Source: Caballeronia arationis (GTDB taxonomy: Bacteria > Pseudomonadota > Gammaproteobacteria > Burkholderiales > Burkholderiaceae). Taken from it: DNA of 38,333 nt. The position numbers and the translations under genes are program-made. Location of the stretch: positions 1 to 38,333 of the forward strand of contig NZ_FCOG02000061.1 of assembly GCF_001544975.2 (NCBI RefSeq), given 5' to 3'. Below the pieces are notes generated by a model. That model ran no database searches. It worked only from the letters and a program-made list of their open reading frames with translations, and was not told the origin of the DNA. Positions 33,712-38,333 of the stretch are shown here, piece after piece. The first letter of the stretch is position 1. Every line of letters starts with the position of its first letter.

Positions 33712-33820
33712 TAGGGCCGCCTGTGCGGCAAGGCAATGGATCGAGGGTCGCGTTTCGCGAACACTGCGTGCTCGATTTTGACGCTAGGGAAACTACTGAT
33801 GCGGTGTCTTCAGGGAGCTT

Positions 33821-34786
33821 TTATGCGTCGCCGAGCTCTTCGTCGACGTCGCGGGCTTCGTCATCGGAGGGCGCGATGCCGAGCGTCTTGTCCCACTGCG
33901 GCTCGCGCAGATACCGCTCGCGCAGGAAATCGACGAAAGCCTTTACCTTGGTCGTCGAGCGGTGCGAGGCGGGGTACACCGCCGAGAGCCACAACGGCGG
34001 CGCTGCGTACTCGGGCAGCACGCGCACGAGCCGGTGTTCGAGCAGATCGGCGGCGGCGACCATCGTGGGCAAATAGGCGACGCCCGCTCCGGCGCGCGCG
34101 AACTCCAGCAGCAGATGCACGCTGTTGGTCTTGAGCACCGGATTGAGTGCGATTTCGTAGCACTCGTTGCCCTTCATGAGCGGCCACTTGTCGCCCCACG
34201 GGTAGTGCGAATAGCGCGCGAAATCGTGCCGCACGAGATCGAGCGGCGTTTCGATGACCGGCTCTTCCTTGAGGTAGGCGGGCGCCGCGCACAGCACGCC
34301 GCGCACCGGAAAGAGCTTGCGCTCGACGAGCAGGTTCGATGCGGGCGGGTAGATCTGCAGCGCGAGATCGAGCCCTTCCTGAACCGGATCGATCACCCGG
34401 TCGTTGACGGTCACGACGAACTCGATGCGCGGATGCGCTTCCCGAAACGCGATCAGCGCTTCGGAGAAGTGGCCGAGAGCGAAGCCCGGCAGGACATGAA
34501 CGTTGAGCGTGCCAGAGAGCGACTGCGTCTCGGCGCTCTGTCGTCCTGACAGGTCGTGCACCTTGTTCACAAGCTGCACGCACTCGCGATAGTAGGTTTC
34601 GCCGGCTTCGGACAGGCGCACGGCACGCGTCGAGCGATGGAAGAGCGCCACGCCGAAATGCTCTTCGAGCTGCTTCACCCGCGATGTGACCACGGATTTC
34701 GCGACGCCGAGCTGTCGTGCCGCGCTCGCAAAACTTTGCGCTTCTGCCGCGCGCACGAACGCCTCCATCGACATGAAGATGTCCAC
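33821..34786 (-). CDS. LysR-family transcriptional regulator
   Basis: A 321-aa LysR-type regulator with an N-terminal winged HTH (about 1-60: MEAFVRAAEAQSFASAARQL, VAKSVVTSRVKQLEEHFGVA, LFHRSTRAVRLSEAGETYY) and a substrate-binding-like effector domain (about 90-290). The C-terminal tail is acidic (DDEARDVDEELGDA). It resembles the CrgA/AaeR-like group by its HTH wording. It lies directly upstream of the hydroquinone operon in the same orientation rather than divergent, so control of the operon is likely but not certain. Confidence 0.88.
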   Translation of the reverse strand: MDIFMSMEAFVRAAEAQSFASAARQLGVAKSVVTSRVKQLEEHFGVALFHRSTRAVRLSEAGETYYRECVQLVNKVHDLSGRQSAETQSLSGTLNVHVLPGFALGHFSEALIAFREAHPRIEFVVTVNDRVIDPVQEGLDLALQIYPPASNLLVERKLFPVRGVLCAAPAYLKEEPVIETPLDLVRHDFARYSHYPWGDKWPLMKGNECYEIALNPVLKTNSVHLLLEFARAGAGVAYLPTMVAAADLLEHRLVRVLPEYAAPPLWLSAVYPASHRSTTKVKAFVDFLRERYLREPQWDKTLGIAPSDDEARDVDEELGDA

Positions 34787-35014
34787 GCTGTCTCCTGTTC
34801 AGCCAGTCTTGGCGTTATTCAGATGCTCGGGGACCTTGAACGTTCTGCTGCCGGTGCACGCTGGCAGGCAGGCTTGGAGCTTCAAGGTGAGCATGGATGG
34901 ATAGCATAGCCGCAGATGGGCCGGTGCAGCAATTGAGAGACCTCTGCTCAACCGTCGACGGCAGATGGCCGTGTGGTGACCGACGACTGATCGAAGCGGC
35001 CACTCCGGTGACGC

Positions 35015-36073
35015 TCAGGGCGGACAAGCTCGTCGGCCGAATCGCTGTTCGACGGATTGCGGAATGTTCGTCGGGGTGATGACGACCACCGACGACGAGG
35101 ACCCGACAGCCGACGCCGGCAGCAGCTTGTGAAAGTGCATGATGTAATGGCACGCGGTTCGCATGTCCTGCCGCAAGTCGTGGTGCAACACGGCACTGAG
35201 CTTTCCGTCGTGCAGTAACTCGACATTGTCCCGATCCAGGTCGTGTCCGATGAAGCACTTCGGTGACTGTCCTATCGACTTGAGCGCGCGCAGAATCGCG
35301 ACATTTCCCCCGCCCATCGAATACACCGCGACGATTTTCCGGCCCGAACCGACGGCTCGCCTTACTCGCTCCTCGGTCTGGGCGTCGAGACCGTGACCGC
35401 CGCTCGCGTCAACCAGCCTCAGCTTCGGATACCGCCGACGCAATTCATCGCGAAAGCTGTTTTCGCGCTCCTCCTCGCCTCTGAAGCGCTCGTTACTCAT
35501 CGTGATGAGGACGTCACCGTCCCGGCGCGCGAGCCATTGACTAATGAGGTAAGCGGCTGTCGCGCCTGCCATCCGGTTGTCGAGACCCGCGTAGGCAATG
35601 CGAACGGACTGCGGAATGTCCGTGAAAATGGTGATCACGGGGACACCACGTTGCTGAAGCTGCGCGATAGCTTCGGCAACCTCGGGGACGTCGCGCGCCT
35701 TGAGCAAAACTCCGTGGCTACCTCTTCGGCCAATTGCTTCCAGTGCGTCCACGACGTCCGCCGTCGTCATCGTGTCCTGCATCAGAAAGCGCGGCCGAAA
35801 GATGGCGGGATGCAGGCCCGGCAGTTCCGCCTCCAGCGCTTCACGTATTTCGTCGGAGAACCGGCGCGGCGCTTCGACGACGACATCGACAATGAGCTTG
35901 CGCCCGCTTGTCGCCAGCTGGAACTGCTGCTTCTCGAGTTCCTTTATCGCGTGCTGCACGCGCTGGCGCGTCTGCTCACGGACGTGTTCCCGCCCGTTCA
36001 GCACGCGATCGACCGTGGCGAGCCCAAGCCCCGCCTGAAGGGCGATTTCCTTCATGAGAAACCGATGAGCCAC
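35015..36073 (-). CDS. LacI-family transcriptional regulator
   Basis: A 352-aa regulator with a LacI HTH at the N-terminus (FLMKEIALQAGLGLATVDRV, LNGREHVREQTRQRV) and a type I periplasmic-binding-like effector domain. The AHRFLMKEIALQAG start is typical of a proteobacterial LacI branch, which is why GTG 36073 is chosen; TTG 36121 in frame would add 16 residues. The effector domain has GVLLKARDVPEVAEAIAQLQ, GVPVITIFTDIPQSVRIAYA and KIVAVYSMGGGNVAILRALK, the last two suited to sugar-like ligand binding. Divergent from the PhyH-family gene, which it probably controls; ligand unknown. Confidence 0.85.
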   Translation of the reverse strand: MAHRFLMKEIALQAGLGLATVDRVLNGREHVREQTRQRVQHAIKELEKQQFQLATSGRKLIVDVVVEAPRRFSDEIREALEAELPGLHPAIFRPRFLMQDTMTTADVVDALEAIGRRGSHGVLLKARDVPEVAEAIAQLQQRGVPVITIFTDIPQSVRIAYAGLDNRMAGATAAYLISQWLARRDGDVLITMSNERFRGEEERENSFRDELRRRYPKLRLVDASGGHGLDAQTEERVRRAVGSGRKIVAVYSMGGGNVAILRALKSIGQSPKCFIGHDLDRDNVELLHDGKLSAVLHHDLRQDMRTACHYIMHFHKLLPASAVGSSSSVVVITPTNIPQSVEQRFGRRACPP

Positions 36074-36168
36074 GCGACTGACCCGATTTGAGGTGTCTTT
36101 GATGTTTTTATGGTAACGCAAGCGCCCAGTGGAGGGCTATTGTTGGAACAAGAACAGAAGGAGACACC

Positions 36169-37362
36169 ATGAACGCCAATGAACCCCGATCCGGCGCCCG
36201 GATACGCACCTGGTACCGGGAACAGGACTGTTCGCTGCGGGAATTCGTCGCTGCACTTGACCCCGGTGCGGACGACGACGCTCTGCGGTTTGCCACGAAC
36301 ACCGTCGACCATGTTCCGGTGTACGACTGCCGCGAGCTTGGTGCCGTCCTCGAAGATGCATCGCGGCGCGCGGACCTGCAGGCCGAGTGGGCAAACGTAC
36401 TGAACGCGGGCGCGGGAGTGCTGGTGTTGAAGCGGGTGTACGCCGACAAGACACCGGTTGATGCAGCGACAGCGGTCTTCGAGTCAATTATCCGCGAGGA
36501 GCACGAAGCCGGGAGCGCGGCTGCGGACCATTTCGCCAAGGCAGGCGCGAATGACCGGATCTGGAATGCGCAGGAAAAGCTTTGCCTGCGTGCCCCCTCG
36601 GTGTTCGCCAGCTACTTCGCAAGTCCAGTACTTGTTGCGGTAGCTGAAGCGTGGTTAGGTCCGCACTTCCAGGTGACATCGCAGGTCAACGTCGTGCGCC
36701 CCGGCGGTCAGGCGCAACAGGCGCACCGGGACTACCACCTTGGATTTCAAACCGTAGCGCAAGCCGAGCGTTATCCGGCGCACGTTCATGCGATGTCTCC
36801 CTTTCTCACGCTACAGGGGGCAATTGCTCACAGCGACATGCCGGTGGAAAGCGGACCCACGAAGCTTCTGCCTTTCTCGCAGCGATATGCCGAAGGCTAC
36901 CTCGCATGGCGCCGGCAGGACTTCCGCGACTACTTCGAGACGCACTACGTCCAATTGCCGCTCGAAAAAGGCGATGCGCTCTTCTTCAACCCTGCGCTGT
37001 TCCATGCCGCCGGCGAGAACCGCACGGCGTCCGTTCATCGCATGGCCAACCTCCTGCAGATTTCCTCGGCCTACGGTCGTGCCATGGAGTCGCTGAACCG
37101 CACGAAGATGTGCGAGGTACTTCATCCGGTCCTGCTCGACCGAATGCAGACGAAAAGCATCACGCATGAAGGTGCCGACGCGGTCATCGCGTCGTCTGCC
37201 GAAGGCTATCCGTTTCCGACGAACCTGGACAAGGACCCGCCGCAGGGCGGCCTTGCACCCGAGAGTCAGCAGGGCCTGTTCCGCCGGGCGCTGGCGGAGT
37301 CGTGGAGTGCAGACAGTTTCGTCGCCGCAGTTCGCAAGCAGGCCGGGCGGCGCGAGGCATAA
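36169..37362 (+). CDS. Phytanoyl-CoA dioxygenase (PhyH) family Fe(II)/2-oxoglutarate oxygenase
   Basis: A 397-aa member of the PhyH family of Fe(II)/2-oxoglutarate-dependent oxygenases. The iron triad is His186 and Asp188 (QAHRDYHLGF) and His279 (LFHAAGENRT); an Arg in the same stretch (Arg285) suits 2-oxoglutarate binding. PVESGPTKLLPFSQRYAEG and the core VNVVRPGGQAQ support the fold. The ATG 36169 has AAGGAGA about six bases upstream. The true substrate is unknown: PhyH relatives hydroxylate many small molecules besides phytanoyl-CoA. Divergently transcribed from the LacI gene. Confidence 0.85.
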   Translation: MNANEPRSGARIRTWYREQDCSLREFVAALDPGADDDALRFATNTVDHVPVYDCRELGAVLEDASRRADLQAEWANVLNAGAGVLVLKRVYADKTPVDAATAVFESIIREEHEAGSAAADHFAKAGANDRIWNAQEKLCLRAPSVFASYFASPVLVAVAEAWLGPHFQVTSQVNVVRPGGQAQQAHRDYHLGFQTVAQAERYPAHVHAMSPFLTLQGAIAHSDMPVESGPTKLLPFSQRYAEGYLAWRRQDFRDYFETHYVQLPLEKGDALFFNPALFHAAGENRTASVHRMANLLQISSAYGRAMESLNRTKMCEVLHPVLLDRMQTKSITHEGADAVIASSAEGYPFPTNLDKDPPQGGLAPESQQGLFRRALAESWSADSFVAAVRKQAGRREA

Positions 37363-37435
37363 GGCGATCCGGAACGCCGGTCAGCGAATCGCGTTATCCT
37401 GCTCGCTCCTTGCGCACGCAACGAAGGAGCATCGG

Positions 37436-38098
37436 ATGGCGCTCGCCTACGGTTTCGTCAAGGCCCGCATCGTTTCGCCGCCCGTGCTGAAGGCGACTCG
37501 CCGACAGCATGAAACGCAGTATCACCAGCACTTCGGTGTGCTCGTCGATGGCGCGCAATGGGACGTCGCGGTCAACGTCGGCACCAACGACGACGACGAC
37601 CTGCTGAAGTACAAGCTCGTCTACGACTTCCGCCATCCGATCGTCCAGACGCTCGGGCAGATGAGCGCCGGATCGCATCCGCTGACGGGCAGCGCCGCGT
37701 TGCCCGCGATCGACTTCATCCGCAGCGACATCCTCTCGGCGACCGGCAACTGGCGCAACAGCGACGTGATGGACGGCTCGGAATTCCCGGAGCCTGCGGC
37801 GTCGCTGAATCGCCTGTTGCTTCGCGCCCAGCAGCATCAGTCCGACGTGTACGTGTTCGGGCGCTTCTACGCCGAAGGCAACGGCATCCACGACACGCAC
37901 ATGAACCAGGGCTCGACGGGCAGCTTCATCCACCGTCCGGGCGACGACTCCAACGATCACAACGACATCTGGCAGGACGGCTGTCTCTTCGCCGATCTCG
38001 GCGAACCCGAATGGGCCGCGTATTTCGCCGCGTTCAACAAGCAACTCGTGCCGACCGACGATCTCGGCAACCCGCTACCCAACGCGCAGCCGATCTGA
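37436..38098 (+). CDS. DUF2278 (YukJ-like) family protein
   Basis: A 220-aa protein of the uncharacterised DUF2278 family. Recognisable parts are the start ALAYGFVKARIVS, the HFGVLVDGAQWDVAVNVGTN segment, and the conserved VYVFGRFYAEGN followed by GIHDTHMNQG, then DDSNDHNDIWQDGCLF. The histidines and acidic residues could bind metal, but no activity is established. ATG 37436 has a strong SD (GAAGGAG) seven bases upstream. No operon partner. Confidence 0.82.
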   Translation: MALAYGFVKARIVSPPVLKATRRQHETQYHQHFGVLVDGAQWDVAVNVGTNDDDDLLKYKLVYDFRHPIVQTLGQMSAGSHPLTGSAALPAIDFIRSDILSATGNWRNSDVMDGSEFPEPAASLNRLLLRAQQHQSDVYVFGRFYAEGNGIHDTHMNQGSTGSFIHRPGDDSNDHNDIWQDGCLFADLGEPEWAAYFAAFNKQLVPTDDLGNPLPNAQPI

Positions 38099-38299
38099 TC
38101 GCGCTGCGACGGGCTGAAAGCGCAAACGGCGCGACGGCCAGTGGGTGCCGCCGAAGCGCGCCCGGCGTGCGGCAGGTGCGTCCGTCCGCAAAACCCGCGC
38201 ACATAAAAATCTATGAATTAATAAGGACCTCCGAGCCGGCGGGGCTATGGCGACGTTATGTCACGATAGTCTTCCCACCACCAGGCGAAGGAGAGCGAC

Positions 38300-38333
38300 A
38301 TGGACAGGATTGCCCGTATCGGTGTTGATCTGG
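38300..38333 (+). CDS. Probable IS110-family transposase, first codons only
   Basis: The last 34 bases read ATG then DRIARIGVDL, preceded by a good SD (GAAGGAGAG). The wording matches the N-terminus of IS110-type DEDD transposases, where IGVDLAK follows and the Asp is the first catalytic residue. Only eleven codons are visible, so the call rests on this motif. The body of the gene lies outside the window. Confidence 0.55.
   Translation, partial: MDRIARIGVDL

Noticed and set aside
36140..36151. TTGTT-GG-AACAA dyad before the PhyH gene as a LacI operator
   Set aside because: Arms of only five A/T-rich bases and lying in the leader close to the SD; LacI operators are usually longer with a central CG.

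Overview
This is high-GC DNA from a member of the Burkholderiaceae, most like Paraburkholderia or Caballeronia. The basis is the overall codon use, the type VI secretion gene order, and the style of the aromatic-degradation and Liv transporter genes. No rRNA or tRNA gene was seen. The species is an inference.

Region 1 (1-13211, + strand) is part of a type VI secretion system (T6SS): the C-terminal part of vgrG, two exported proteins of unknown function, a PAAR tip protein, a membrane protein of unknown function, then tssM, tssA, tssF, tssG and tssJ. Most junctions are translationally coupled ATGA overlaps. vgrG, both exported-protein genes and tssF each carry one frameshift, and tssJ has ATA where its neighbours predict ATG. 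All genes in the remaining 25 kb look intact, so this T6SS is probably decaying, although clustered sequencing errors are not excluded.

Region 2 (13212-23471) is a set of independent housekeeping and accessory genes: a glutathione S-transferase, a stand-alone receiver-domain protein, a SnoaL-like protein, an LpxL/HtrB acyltransferase, two SRPBCC proteins, a two-partner-secretion exoprotein (TpsA) without its TpsB in view, a SulP anion transporter and a chemotaxis receptor with a flagellar (sigma-28)-like promoter. Several convergent junctions carry small hairpins.

Region 3 (23561-34786, - strand) is the most coherent unit. A LysR regulator is followed by an 11-gene run in one direction: hydroquinone 1,2-dioxygenase small and large subunits, a 4-hydroxymuconic-semialdehyde-type dehydrogenase, maleylacetate reductase, a complete Liv-type ABC transporter (binding protein, two ATPases, two permeases), a hydroxyquinol-type intradiol dioxygenase and a Rieske ferredoxin. 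Hydroquinone would be cleaved to 4-hydroxymuconic semialdehyde, oxidised to maleylacetate and reduced to beta-ketoadipate; the intradiol enzyme would feed hydroxyquinol into maleylacetate. The transporter inside the operon suggests dedicated uptake of an aromatic precursor. The Rieske ferredoxin has no oxygenase partner in view.

Region 4 (35015-38333) holds a LacI-family regulator divergent from a phytanoyl-CoA-dioxygenase-family gene, a DUF2278 protein, and at the very edge the first codons of an apparent IS110-family transposase.
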